The position numbers and the translations under genes were made by a program. The notes beneath the pieces were generated by a model that saw nothing but the letters and a program-made list of their open reading frames with translations, was not told the DNA's origin and made no database searches. From the NCBI GenBank assembly GCA_040752025.1, contig JBFMFR010000036.1, positions 1 to 64,000 of the forward strand: DNA of 64,000 nt, given 5' to 3'. This stretch comes from JBFMFR01 sp040752025 (GTDB lineage: Bacteria; Chloroflexota; Anaerolineae; Anaerolineales; UBA4823). Shown one piece after another: positions 1 to 7,205 of this stretch (positions are counted from its first letter, which is position 1; the number at the start of each line of letters is the position of its first letter).

Positions 1-160
1 AGAAAATAAGGCAACATGGTAATTTGGACGGCTGGAGGGCAGGCGTGTGAGGGGATGAAACCGGCCGGGCATGAAGTGCCCGGCCCAGGAAGCAGCGCCG
101 GATGATTCTGGCTTAGGAGGTGTGACTGCGGAGGGTGGTTGCGGGGATGATGATCGAAGA
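1..160. other. Gene-free stretch with one GC-rich hairpin
   Basis: No credible coding frame is seen here. The only structure is an 8-bp palindrome, GGCCGGGC at 63-70 and GCCCGGCC at 78-85 with a 7-nt loop. No T-run follows it on either strand, so it is not a convincing intrinsic terminator. The gene it may have served lies outside the window. Confidence 0.4.
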
Positions 161-165
161 AGGGA

Positions 166-240
166 ATGGGACGCAGATTTTCGCTGATTATCGCAGATAC
201 TTTTGAGAGGTGGGACACAGATTGGCGGGATTGACACGGA
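166..240. repeat. Degenerate CGCAGATT / ACACGGATT intergenic repeat
   Basis: The stretch is built from loosely repeated units: GACGCAGATT, TCGCTGATTATCGCAGAT, GACACAGATTGG and GACACGGATTG. It is low-complexity, non-coding and unlike the surrounding DNA. Sequences of this style occur as dispersed intergenic repeats in several environmental phyla (recollection, not checked here). No open frame with a ribosome-binding site uses it. Confidence 0.45.
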
Positions 241-254
241 TTGTTTTGGGGAGG

Positions 255-364
255 GGATTGGGCAACGAGGCAATAAGATCAATTCTGGTAGAACCTCGAA
301 ACCTTGACTGGCAAATTTGTTCCAGGAGATCAAATGGTAAGGTAAAATCGTTCTGGTAGGTCAT
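255..364 (-). pseudogene. Relic of an IS256-type (mutator) transposase N-terminus, frameshifted
   Basis: Reading minus from the ATG at 364 gives MTYQNDFTLPFDLLEQI, the typical opening of IS256-family transposases of this group (family recollection). Frame 1 then becomes nonsense, but skipping one T after ATT gives ASQGFEVLPELI, which continues the expected family N-terminus. The match is lost at about position 258 and the catalytic DDE region is absent. This is therefore a frameshifted, truncated IS remnant and not a gene. The longer open frame from 394 to 188 only reads through the relic. Confidence 0.65.
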
Positions 365-492
365 GGTGTTACTCCTTTTTTGAAGCTTGGCCACTTCTAA
401 GGATACGCCAGGCCTACCACTTTGGAGTGTAGAAATTACAGAAGAAATTTTACGTTATTGCCTTTTCACGTTGATTATTTTTGGAGGGAAAG

Positions 493-864
493 ATGTCTAT
501 TGGATGGGTAGTTTGGTTTATAATTCTTTGGGCTACAGGTTTTGGTTTTATGAAGTTGATAGATTATCGTCAGATGCAAGCGAAGTTGCTTCGGGTTCCA
601 CGTCTGTTATATCTATTGTGTGGAAACCCAAAATTGAGCGCATCTCCTCCAAGGTGCTTGACACCAATAGCTTTAGGTTTTCATATCGTGGCTTTCTTGT
701 TTCTGATTTACGGTTTTATTGCAAAGTGGGTCTTCCACTTATCAAGTATAGATCCCGCAATCAGGATTCTTTTTATGATAGGGTTGCCAGGCAGTCTCTG
801 GCTAAGTTTTCTACTTACTTACCTGTTTGAAAGGTGCAATGTGTCTTCATCAGATCGAGATTGA
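493..864 (+). CDS. Small three-segment membrane protein, unknown function
   Basis: The 123-residue protein has three hydrophobic stretches, at about residues 5-22, 57-82 and 90-113, and a charged tail (ERCNVSSSDRD). I chose the ATG at 493 because GGAGG lies at 483-487, a proper ribosome-binding distance; an in-frame TTG at 481 would swallow that site. The gene is clearly more AT-rich than its neighbours (long T-runs, TTT/TAT/ATT codons), which hints at recent acquisition or a different origin, and it sits beside an IS relic. I do not recognise the family. An overlapping frame (387-830) has no membrane or domain logic and was discarded. Confidence 0.5.
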   Translation: MSIGWVVWFIILWATGFGFMKLIDYRQMQAKLLRVPRLLYLLCGNPKLSASPPRCLTPIALGFHIVAFLFLIYGFIAKWVFHLSSIDPAIRILFMIGLPGSLWLSFLLTYLFERCNVSSSDRD

Positions 865-1015
865 ATCAAATAACACAGCATTTGATAGAATGGGATAGAT
901 TGCAGATTCGGTCAGCAGATACACTTTCCTGCCCACATCAGCGAGGGGATGGGCGGGGCCGAAAGATTTGTGCAAACTCTCATCCCTCGCCAAGGTGCAA
1001 TTCAGACAATTTAGG

Positions 1016-1032
1016 TATAATTTCTGCTGAGG
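1016..1032 (+). promoter_or_regulatory. Probable -10 box and ribosome-binding site of the lyase gene
   Basis: TATAAT lies at 1016-1021 and GAGG at 1029-1032, just ahead of the ATG at 1040. No good -35 hexamer is present at 16-18 nt spacing, so the promoter call rests on the perfect -10 box. The 5' leader would be very short. Confidence 0.45.
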
Positions 1033-1039
1033 TAAAGAT

Positions 1040-2476
1040 ATGACGATGACTTACCGCAGTGAAGGCGATTCGCTGGGCGAGGTGCAGGTGCCCAGGCAGG
1101 CGCTGTACGGGGCGCAGACGCAGCGGGCGGTGCTCAATTTCCCCATCTCGGGGCTGCGCCCGTGGCGGGCGTTCATCTGGTCGGTGGCGGTGATCAAGCG
1201 GGCCGCGGCGGAGGTCAACTGCGAGCTGGGTCTGCTGGACGAGCGCCGGGCAGCGGCCATCGCCCAGGCGGCCCAGGAGGTGTGCGACGGGCGCTGGGAC
1301 GCGGCCTTCGTGGTGGATCCCTTCCAGGCCGGGGCGGGCACCAGCCACCACATGAACGCCAACGAGGTGATCGCCAACCGGGCGACGCAGATCCTGGGCG
1401 GGGAGGCGGGCGAATACCAGGTGCACCCCAACGATCACGTCAACATGGCGCAATCGACCAACGACGTGATCCCTACGGCGATCCGCCTGGGGGCACTGTG
1501 GCGGCTGGAGGAGCTGCTGGGGGCGGTGGAGGAGCTGGCGGAGGCCTTGCAGACCAAGGCCATCGAGTTCGATGAAGTGATCAAGTCCGGGCGCACCCAC
1601 CTGCAAGACGCCGTGCCAGTGCGCATGGGGCAGGAGTTCGGGGCGTACGCCCTGGCGGTGCGGCGAGACGGGGAGCGCATCCGCCTGGCGGCGGCGGGCC
1701 TGCGGCGGTTGGGGATCGGGGGTACGGCGGCGGGCAGCGGGCTGAACGCGCACCCGCAATACCCGGCCCGGATGGTAAAGCGCCTGGGCGAGCTGACCGG
1801 GCTGGAGCTGTACGGCTCCGAGAACCTGTTCGAAAGCATGCAGTCGATGGCCGATGTGGCCGGCTTCTCGGCGGCGCTGCGCACGCTGGCCATCACGCTG
1901 ACACGCCTGGCCAACGATTTCCGCCTGCTGGCCTCCGGGCCATCGACCGGACTGGACGAATTACGCCTGCCGGCGATGCAGCCCGGCTCGAGCATCATGC
2001 CGGGAAAGGTGAACCCGGTGCTGGCCGAGATGCTGAACATGGCGATGTTCCACGTGCAGGGCTGCGATCTGACGGTGGCGCTGGCCGCCCAGGCCGGGCA
2101 ACTGGAGCTGAACGTGATGATGCCGGTGATCGCCCACAACCTGTTCGAGAGTATGCAGGTGACGATCGGGGCGGTGCGGGCCTTCACGGAGAAGTGCGTG
2201 CGCGGGGTGCAGGCCAACCCGGAGAGGGCGCGCGCCTGGCTGGAGGGCAACGCCATCATCGTGACGGCGCTCAACCCGCTGATCGGCTACGCCGCGGGGG
2301 CGCAACTGGTGAAGCAGGCGCTGTCCAGCGGGCGCAGCCTGCGCCAGACGGCGGTGGAGGCGGCGGCGGCCGGGAAGCTCCGCCACCGCCAGCAGGATCG
2401 CGCGGTGAGGCCGAATGAGGTAGAATCAGCGTTGGACAACCTGCGCCGCTTGACCGAGGGTGGGTTGCCCGAATGA
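1040..2476 (+). CDS. Aspartase/fumarase superfamily lyase, probably aspartate ammonia-lyase
   Basis: The 478-residue protein belongs to the class II fumarase/aspartase superfamily, which eliminates a fumarate leaving group (ammonia from aspartate or water from malate). Visible motifs are HPNDHVNMAQSTND (about 133-146), SGRTHLQDAVPVRMGQEF (about 185), and the signature GSSIMPGKVNPV (about 315) containing the flexible catalytic loop. HLQDAVP and AGQLELNVMMPVI resemble aspartases such as Bacillus AnsB more than FumC, which has HTQDATP at this place, so aspartase is preferred. Length is normal for the family. The C-terminus AGKLRHRQQDRAV lacks the clear fumarase-C signature. It stands alone with its own -10 box. 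Substrate choice remains inferred from motif resemblance. Confidence 0.8.
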   Translation: MTMTYRSEGDSLGEVQVPRQALYGAQTQRAVLNFPISGLRPWRAFIWSVAVIKRAAAEVNCELGLLDERRAAAIAQAAQEVCDGRWDAAFVVDPFQAGAGTSHHMNANEVIANRATQILGGEAGEYQVHPNDHVNMAQSTNDVIPTAIRLGALWRLEELLGAVEELAEALQTKAIEFDEVIKSGRTHLQDAVPVRMGQEFGAYALAVRRDGERIRLAAAGLRRLGIGGTAAGSGLNAHPQYPARMVKRLGELTGLELYGSENLFESMQSMADVAGFSAALRTLAITLTRLANDFRLLASGPSTGLDELRLPAMQPGSSIMPGKVNPVLAEMLNMAMFHVQGCDLTVALAAQAGQLELNVMMPVIAHNLFESMQVTIGAVRAFTEKCVRGVQANPERARAWLEGNAIIVTALNPLIGYAAGAQLVKQALSSGRSLRQTAVEAAAAGKLRHRQQDRAVRPNEVESALDNLRRLTEGGLPE

Positions 2477-2610
2477 GGCCGCTTTAGATTCACAGAGACT
2501 TTATGGATTTTCTCTCCTTCCCGGCTTATGATATTTGACTGAACCACCTTTCTATTCGCCAGGCGCGCTCGCTGCCGATTGGGCGAGACGCATGGCCGAG
2601 GCTGCCGGAG

Positions 2611-2826
2611 ATGGAACCGAACTTGAACAGCGCACACGAACGCCTGACCTTGCTCACGGCCCGCGAAGCCGCCAGCTACCTGCGCGTGAGCCTGTCCACC
2701 CTGAACCGCATGGAACGCAGCGGCTCACTGCGCCCTTTGCGCACACCGGGCGGACACCGCCGCTACACGCTGGCGATCCTGAACGAATGCCTGCTGCAGG
2801 ATAAAGACGAACAAGAGGTCAGCTAA
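2611..2826 (+). CDS. Small helix-turn-helix DNA-binding protein (excisionase/MerR-like, BldC type)
   Basis: This 71-residue protein is a single winged-helix HTH: LTAREAASYLRVSLSTLNRMERSG covers helices 1-2 and recognition, followed by the wing motif LRPLRTPGGHRRYT typical of MerR/excisionase-type binders. It has no effector domain. The TAA at 2824-2826 is two bases from the ATG of the next gene, a response regulator, so the two are almost certainly co-transcribed and translationally coupled. It may act as a cognate transcription factor or accessory binder. The start is uncertain because GGAG lies too near the ATG. An overlapping frame at 2535-2804 is arginine/proline-rich noise. Confidence 0.75.
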   Translation: MEPNLNSAHERLTLLTAREAASYLRVSLSTLNRMERSGSLRPLRTPGGHRRYTLAILNECLLQDKDEQEVS

Positions 2827-2828
2827 GC

Positions 2829-3620
2829 ATGGAGCCTGCTTACATCCTGGTGATCGAGGATGACGATATCGTGGCGCGCACAATCGAGCGCAGCCTGCGC
2901 GGCGACGATTTCCGCGTGACGCTGGCCGGCAGCGGGGTGGAAGGCCTGAAAGCCGCCCGCCGGCGCATCCCTGACCTGGTAATTCTGGACATCATTATGC
3001 CCGGCATGGACGGCTACACGGTATGCCGCGAGATGCGCGCCGACCCGCGCCTGGCAGAGACGCCGATCCTGTTCCTGACGGCCAAGGTGAAGGATGGGGA
3101 CAAGATCGCCGGTTTCACCGCGGGAGCGGACGATTACCTGTGCAAGCCGTTCAACATCGACGAACTGATCCTGCGCCTGCGCGCCATCCTGCGCCGGGCG
3201 CGCCGCCAGGTGCAAGGCCAAACCCTGACATTCAGCGAGGCGCAAGCCGCGCCAGCCAGCGCAGCGAGCGGGGCCAACCCGGCCGTTCCTGAAGAGGACC
3301 TCAACCAAATTACGGTCGGTCCCTACACGCTGGATACGCGCTCTTACGAGCTGTCCACGCCCGAGCGCGGCAAGGTGCGCCTGACGCCGGTGCAGTACGA
3401 ACTGCTCTACCACCTGATGCGCCATCCTGGTGAAATCTTCTCGCCGGGGCGCCTGCTCGACGAGGTGTGGGACTATCCGTCCGACACGGGCAGCCCCGAC
3501 CTGGTGCGGGTACACATCAAGAACCTGCGCGAGCGGATCGAAACTGACCCGCGGGCGCCCAGGTTTGTGCGCACCGTGCCCGGCTACGGCTACACCGTCA
3601 GCGCCGAAGCGCTGGCGTAA
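2829..3620 (+). CDS. OmpR/PhoB-family response regulator
   Basis: The 263-residue protein has an N-terminal receiver domain (about 5-120) with the acidic pair EDDD near residue 10, the phospho-acceptor Asp54 in VILDIIMPGMDG, the switch Thr in LTAK and the conserved Lys in CKPF. A variable linker (about 128-155) leads to a C-terminal winged-helix domain (about 160-258) with LTPVQYELLYHLMRHPG and HIKNLRERIE plus FVRTVPGYGY, classic OmpR/PhoB features. AGAGGT precedes the ATG. No histidine kinase is adjacent, so it is an orphan regulator. It follows the small HTH gene directly and is closed by a hairpin at 3623-3652. Confidence 0.92.
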   Translation: MEPAYILVIEDDDIVARTIERSLRGDDFRVTLAGSGVEGLKAARRRIPDLVILDIIMPGMDGYTVCREMRADPRLAETPILFLTAKVKDGDKIAGFTAGADDYLCKPFNIDELILRLRAILRRARRQVQGQTLTFSEAQAAPASAASGANPAVPEEDLNQITVGPYTLDTRSYELSTPERGKVRLTPVQYELLYHLMRHPGEIFSPGRLLDEVWDYPSDTGSPDLVRVHIKNLRERIETDPRAPRFVRTVPGYGYTVSAEALA

Positions 3621-3622
3621 AG

Positions 3623-3652
3623 AGCCGTTCAGGCGCGAAGGCGCGGCTTTTT
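3623..3652 (+). terminator. Intrinsic terminator after the response regulator
   Basis: AGCCG at 3623-3627 pairs with CGGCT at 3644-3648, with further GCGC pairing inside the loop, followed by TTTTTATTT. It starts three bases after the response-regulator stop codon. Confidence 0.6.
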
Positions 3653-3759
3653 ATTTCTCCTTTACCCTGCTTTCACAGCCAATTTATACCGAAAGGGGCC
3701 AGGATGTGTTAAATTGGTGCAGTACGATCATCCGATCTGATGCGCCGATTATCGCTTCC

Positions 3760-4500
3760 ATGAAAACCACCCGCCGTTCCCTGAACCACCTGCACGACCT
3801 GCTGGTAGAACAGTTCCGCGCTTTCCAGGCCCTGGCACAAATCCTGGAGAGCGAGCGGCGCGCCCTAAACGGCGGCGATGAGGCGCTCTTACAGACGCTG
3901 GGCCTGCAGAAAGAAAGGCTGCTGGAGCGGTTGGAACGACTGGAGTCGGAACGCCAGGCCAGCCTACGCGCCCTGGCTGAGGAACTGGGAATCGACCCGG
4001 CCCAGGGCAAGCTGCTGGCGCAGGTGTGCCGGGCGCTACCGCAAGATAGCGCCGAACCACTGGAACGCCTGCAACAGGGCATCTACATGCTGCTGCAAAG
4101 CCTGCACGAGACAACGATGGGCAACCGCGCCCTGGCCCGGCAGGCCCTGGCGAGGGCGGTCGAACAACAAACGCAACTGGTCGGCCTGTTCGAGCCAGGC
4201 GCCTGGAAGCAGCCCGCCGGGGAAGTCAGCCGGCTGCCATCGGCACTGGCGTCCCTGGTGGAGGCCCGGAATGCCCTGGCCAACGAGGTGCACGCCGGGC
4301 ACAACAGCCTGGCTGCCAACCACTTAAACCTGGCCCTGGAGCAATTCAGCCTGGTGCTGGGAACTCGCGGCGGGCGAGGGAAGGCCGGCGAGGCGCAAGC
4401 CTCCCCCGGGTTGGTGGAAACGATCGCGGGGCTGTACCGCCAGAGCTGCACCTACCGGGCGGTGGTGCAAGCCTGCGAGCGCACGCTGCACAGCCTTTAA
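3760..4500 (+). CDS. FlgN-like helical protein
   Basis: The 246-residue protein is almost entirely helical with heptad-like leucines and many Glu/Arg/Gln. The first half (LLVEQFRAFQALAQILESER, then GGDEALLQTLGLQKERLLERL) follows the pattern of FlgN, the export chaperone for flagellar hook-associated proteins. The C-terminal third (AALASLVEARNALANEVHAG style) is less familiar. An upstream in-frame extension to 3430 runs through the response regulator in another frame and is unlikely; the ATG at 3760 is preferred though no clear ribosome-binding site is visible. No flagellar gene is seen in the window, so the flagellar role is doubtful; a general coiled-coil protein remains possible. Confidence 0.6.
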   Translation: MKTTRRSLNHLHDLLVEQFRAFQALAQILESERRALNGGDEALLQTLGLQKERLLERLERLESERQASLRALAEELGIDPAQGKLLAQVCRALPQDSAEPLERLQQGIYMLLQSLHETTMGNRALARQALARAVEQQTQLVGLFEPGAWKQPAGEVSRLPSALASLVEARNALANEVHAGHNSLAANHLNLALEQFSLVLGTRGGRGKAGEAQASPGLVETIAGLYRQSCTYRAVVQACERTLHSL

Positions 4501-4505
4501 AGCAA

Positions 4506-4528
4506 AACGCCCCGTTGTGCGAGGCGTT
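4506..4528 (-). terminator. Terminator of the tRNA operon
   Basis: AACGCC at 4506-4511 pairs with GGCGTT at 4523-4528. On the minus strand the stem is followed by TTGCTTT, and it lies 13 bases beyond the 3' end of tRNA-Cys. It may also serve the plus-strand gene that ends at 4500. Confidence 0.55.
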
Positions 4529-4540
4529 CCGAAGATGCAG

Positions 4541-4611
4541 AGGCGACGACGGGATTTGAACCCGTGATCAGGGTTTTGCAGACCCTTGCCTTACCACTTG
4601 GCCACGTCGCC
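4541..4611 (-). tRNA. tRNA-Cys (GCA)
   Basis: Read on the minus strand, the 71-nt gene has acceptor arms GGCGACG and CGTCGCC, an anticodon loop containing CTGCAAA with anticodon GCA, and a T arm ending in GGTTCAAATCCCG. The discriminator base is U, as is usual for tRNA-Cys. CCA is not encoded. It is the last gene of a three-tRNA operon. Confidence 0.95.
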
Positions 4612-4626
4612 GGGGGAAAATAAAAG

Positions 4627-4699
4627 AGCGGGCAACGGGACTCGAACCCGTGACCTTCTCCTTGGCAAGGAGGTGTTCTACCAACTGAACTATGCCCGC
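4627..4699 (-). tRNA. tRNA-Gly (GCC)
   Basis: The 73-nt minus-strand gene has acceptor arms GCGGGCA and TGCCCGC, D arm AGTTCAGTTGGTAGAAC, anticodon stem CTCCTTGCCAAGGAG with anticodon GCC, and T arm GGGTTCGAGTCCC. The discriminator is U, as expected for glycine. CCA is not encoded. Confidence 0.96.
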
Positions 4700-4725
4700 A
4701 TGGCCGGCCTACGTCAGGCCGAGAG

Positions 4726-4798
4726 TGCCGAGAGCCAGAATCGAACTGGCGACACCGTGATTTTCAGTCACGTGCTCTACCAACTGAGCTATCTCGGC
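4726..4798 (-). tRNA. tRNA-Phe (GAA)
   Basis: The 73-nt minus-strand gene has acceptor arms GCCGAGA and TCTCGGC, D arm AGCTCAGTTGGTAGAGC, anticodon stem GTGACTGAAAATCAC with anticodon GAA, and T arm CCAGTTCGATTCTGG. The discriminator is A. It is first in the Phe-Gly-Cys operon. Confidence 0.96.
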
Positions 4799-5025
4799 CT
4801 AAACGTTCCGTGTTGTTAATTTGCCAAAGCGCCCCTATTTTACACACATGTAGCGCGCTTGTCAAGCACAGATCGCGGCTGGCGGAGGGTATTGGCGAGG
4901 TGGAGATTCAACATTGCGAGCGAGATATTGCGTGGCAGGTTAGAAACAGCGAGCCGGCAGATTTCGGTTATAATGCAAATTGTATCCTGGAGAACAAGCA
5001 CGTCTCCTTGGGTTACGGAGATGCT

Positions 5026-5553
5026 ATGGCCGACGAAAATTTCTTCAAAAAACTGACCGATCACCCCCGCCCGGTCGTGGTGGATTTCTGGGCTTCCTGG
5101 TGCGGGCCGTGCCGGGCCATCGAGCCTGATCTCAAGCGCCTGAGCAAGGCTTACGACGGGCAGGTCGATTTGTGGCGGGTGAATGCTGACGACAACCCGG
5201 AAGTGCTCAACCAGCTTGGCGTGCGCGGCATCCCTACCCTGATCGCCTTTCGCGGCGGGCGCGAGATCCTGCGCCACACCGGGGCATCATCGATTGAAGT
5301 GCTTTCGGGCGTGTTCGAAGGCGCTTTGAAGGGCGCTCCGCTGCCATCTTTGCTTTCGCCGCGCGACCGCTTGCTGCGCGGCCTGGTTGGACTGGCGGCG
5401 CTGTTGTTAGCCTATTCCGGCAATTTCGCTGGCTGGTACCTGTTGGCAGTGGCGTTGGGTGTCATCCTGCTCTTCACCGCTGTGTATGACCTGAACCCGC
5501 TGTGGCAGACATTGATGTCACGCCTGCGTCGGGATCATAGCCATCGCGACTGA
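5026..5553 (+). CDS. Thioredoxin fused to a DUF2892-type membrane domain (copy 1)
   Basis: The 175-residue protein has an N-terminal thioredoxin fold (about 1-105) with active site WASWCGPCR and the cis-Pro loop GVRGIPTL, followed by a C-terminal membrane hairpin (about 118-165: LLRGLVGLAALLLAYSG, then YLLAVALGVILLFTAVYDL) resembling the YgaP-type DUF2892 domain. It would place a reducing CGPC site at the cytoplasmic face of the membrane. The ATG at 5026 is chosen because TATAAT lies at 4969-4974 and a GGAG ribosome-binding site precedes it; the open frame upstream is leader. It is a same-length paralogue of the gene at 6011. The C-terminal domain has lost the Cys-Pro motif (NPLWQ instead of CPIWQ). 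Confidence 0.85.
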   Translation: MADENFFKKLTDHPRPVVVDFWASWCGPCRAIEPDLKRLSKAYDGQVDLWRVNADDNPEVLNQLGVRGIPTLIAFRGGREILRHTGASSIEVLSGVFEGALKGAPLPSLLSPRDRLLRGLVGLAALLLAYSGNFAGWYLLAVALGVILLFTAVYDLNPLWQTLMSRLRRDHSHRD

Positions 5554-5599
5554 TCAATCAATCACTGCCAGCAGTTCATTCTGCGCTTCAAGCATTCCT

Positions 5600-5643
5600 A
5601 AAAGGGCCCTGTGGAGGTTTTCGAACATCACAGGGTCTTTTTT
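5600..5643 (+). terminator. Intrinsic terminator after thioredoxin copy 1
   Basis: CCCTGTG at 5607-5613 pairs with CACAGGG at 5629-5635, extended by flanking A and T tracts, and is followed by TCTTTTTTTG. This is a textbook intrinsic terminator. Confidence 0.8.
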
Positions 5644-5682
5644 GTAACCTTCCACTGTATATGACATCTAATGAAATGATAG

Positions 5683-5714
5683 GCCAGATATTCTGGCACG
5701 CCGGAGAATCTGGC
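5683..5714 (+). promoter_or_regulatory. Long imperfect palindrome in the leader of the DUF2892 gene
   Basis: GCCAGAT at 5683-5689 pairs with ATCTGGC at 5708-5714, and TTCTGG / CCGGAGAA continue the stem inside. It lies about 20 nt ahead of the ribosome-binding site of the next gene. It could be an operator or a leader hairpin; there is no T-run. Confidence 0.4.
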
Positions 5715-5749
5715 GCAATTTGTGGGTTTGTTAGATAGGAGAGATGAAA

Positions 5750-5950
5750 ATGTTCAAACTTAATGAAGCTTCCTGGGATCGTATCGTGCGCGTTGTGCTC
5801 GGCGTCGTTTTGTTCTATTTGGGCTGGGGCATGGCCGCCACCGGTTGGGATATACTTTTGATGGTGGTCGGCGCTGTGCTGCTGCTCACCGGCTTGCTCG
5901 GCTTTTGCCCGTTGTACTTCCTGTTCAAATTCAGCACCCGGCGTTCCTGA
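5750..5950 (+). CDS. DUF2892 (YgaP-type) small membrane protein
   Basis: The 66-residue protein consists of a short polar start (MFKLNEASWDRIVRV), two membrane segments (about 14-30 and 33-52) and the ending GFCPLYFLFKFSTRR, the Cys-Pro-Leu-Tyr signature of DUF2892. I prefer the ATG at 5750 to that at 5744 because AGGAGAG ends only two bases before 5744. It stands between two genes whose C-terminal domains are the same fold, suggesting that the fusions arose from such a free module. Confidence 0.8.
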   Translation: MFKLNEASWDRIVRVVLGVVLFYLGWGMAATGWDILLMVVGAVLLLTGLLGFCPLYFLFKFSTRRS

Positions 5951-6010
5951 AATTTTCAACCAAGAGAAGGCCGGGGTGCCTCACTCCGGCCTACATGTAA
6001 GGGAATAACG

Positions 6011-6538
6011 ATGACACCTGATGACTTCTTCGAGCGTCTGCGCAAGAATCCTCTGCCGGTAGTAGTCGATTTTTGGGCGCCGTGGTGTGGCCCCTGCCGC
6101 ATGATCGAGCCGGCGCTGAAGCGCCTGGAAAGTCAATACCAGGGGCGCGTGGATGTTTGGAAAGTGAACGCCGACGAGCAACCCGACCTGCTCAAGCGCT
6201 TGCGCATTTACGGCATTCCTACCCTGGCCAGTTTCAATGCCGGGCAGGAAGTCGTGCGCCAGACGGGGGCGGGTTCCATGCAATCCATGACCAACCTGTT
6301 CGAGGCTGCCCTGAGCGGCGAAAAACCTGTCAAGGCCGGCCTGACCCTTCCTGACCGCCTGCTGCGCCTGGGGGCTGGCCTGGGCCTGCTCTACCTGGCT
6401 TATTCAAGTGGGTTCGCTGGTTTTTATCTGCTGCTGGCTGGCTTGAGCGGCGTGGTCATGTTTACCGCCGTGTACGACCGCTGCCCCATCTGGCAGGCCC
6501 TGTCGCCGCGTTTGCAGGCGCTCTTCAAGCGGGATTGA
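6011..6538 (+). CDS. Thioredoxin fused to a DUF2892-type membrane domain (copy 2)
   Basis: The 175-residue protein matches the paralogue at 5026 in length and order: thioredoxin fold with WAPWCGPCR (about 21-29) and IYGIPTL cis-Pro loop, then two membrane segments (about 118-165) ending FTAVYDRCPIWQAL, which keeps the Cys-Pro motif that copy 1 lost. The likely role is a membrane-anchored disulfide reductant. Its partner is unknown. It lies 60 bp after the free DUF2892 gene and may be in the same transcript. The strong hairpin at 6545-6567 closes it. Confidence 0.87.
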   Translation: MTPDDFFERLRKNPLPVVVDFWAPWCGPCRMIEPALKRLESQYQGRVDVWKVNADEQPDLLKRLRIYGIPTLASFNAGQEVVRQTGAGSMQSMTNLFEAALSGEKPVKAGLTLPDRLLRLGAGLGLLYLAYSSGFAGFYLLLAGLSGVVMFTAVYDRCPIWQALSPRLQALFKRD

Positions 6539-6544
6539 AAATTG

Positions 6545-6570
6545 CGGCGCACCGAGCAGGTGCGCCGTTT
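6545..6570 (+). terminator. Terminator between convergent thioredoxin and dcd genes
   Basis: A perfect 9-bp stem, CGGCGCACC (6545-6553) with GGTGCGCCG (6559-6567), has a 5-nt loop and is followed by TTTCCCTT on the plus strand and GCAATTTTC on the minus strand. It probably works in both directions, since the flanking genes converge on it. Confidence 0.75.
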
Positions 6571-6573
6571 CCC

Positions 6574-7128
6574 TTATAGTTTAGGCAGCACAATGGCTTG
6601 CTGCTTCTGATACTTACCCTTCTTATCGGCGTAAGAAACCTGGCATTCCTCGTCCGCCTCGAAGAACAACACCTGGGCAATGCCCTCATTGGCGTAGATG
6701 CGCGCCGGTAGCGGTGTGGTGTTGGAAATTTCCAGGGTCACGTAGCCCTCCCACTCCGGCTCGAAGGGCGTCACGTTGACGATGATACCACAGCGGGCGT
6801 AGGTCGATTTTCCCAGGCAGACCGTGAGCACCTTGCGTGGGATGCGGAAATACTCGATCGTGCGCGCCAGGGCGAAGGAGTTGGGCGGGATCACGCACAC
6901 CGCGCCCTTGTAATCGACCATCGACTTGGGATCGAAATTCTTGGGGTCCACCACCGCTGAATACACGTTGGTAAAAATCTTGAACTCGTCGGCCACGCGG
7001 ATATCGTAGCCGTAAGACGAAACGCCAAACGAAATCACACCGTTGCGCACCTGGTTCTCCACAAACGGCTCGATCATGCGCTGCTCCAAAGCCATCTTGC
7101 GTATCCAATGATCGGGCTTCAATCCCAT
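6574..7128 (-). CDS. dcd: dCTP deaminase
   Basis: The 184-residue protein deaminates dCTP to dUTP, feeding dTMP synthesis. Visible family features are QVRNGVISFGVSSYGYDIRV (substrate loop), DPKNFDPK, PPNSFALARTIEYFRIP (dCTP-binding strand), GKSTYARCGI and the catalytic region VTPFEPEWEGYVTLEISNTT. The start MGLKPDHW at 7128 is chosen because GGAGG lies seven bases upstream; an in-frame extension to 7209 covers that site. Length fits the monofunctional Dcd family. The gene upstream (7206-8327) is transcribed in the same direction. Confidence 0.95.
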   Translation of the reverse strand: MGLKPDHWIRKMALEQRMIEPFVENQVRNGVISFGVSSYGYDIRVADEFKIFTNVYSAVVDPKNFDPKSMVDYKGAVCVIPPNSFALARTIEYFRIPRKVLTVCLGKSTYARCGIIVNVTPFEPEWEGYVTLEISNTTPLPARIYANEGIAQVLFFEADEECQVSYADKKGKYQKQQAIVLPKL

Positions 7129-7205
7129 TTCATACCTCCATAAAAATAAGTAAAGTGATCGGTCCGCGAAATCTCTGTTGGATTCGCAAGCCGGGTATTG
7201 ATCCG

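Noticed and set aside
387..830. Overlapping frame to the small membrane protein
   Set aside because: It lacks a good ribosome-binding site and has no hydrophobic or domain pattern, while the 493-864 frame has both.
1040..2476. Class II fumarase
   Set aside because: The fumarase-specific HTQDATP is replaced by HLQDAVP and the later AGQLELNVMMPVI block is aspartase-like, so a fumarase is less likely, though not excluded.
4586..4819. Open reading frame of 77 codons opposite three tRNAs
   Set aside because: It reads the antisense of tRNA-Cys, tRNA-Gly and tRNA-Phe. The NRTGDTV- and TRTRDLL-type text is a well-known false-positive pattern from tRNA T-arms.
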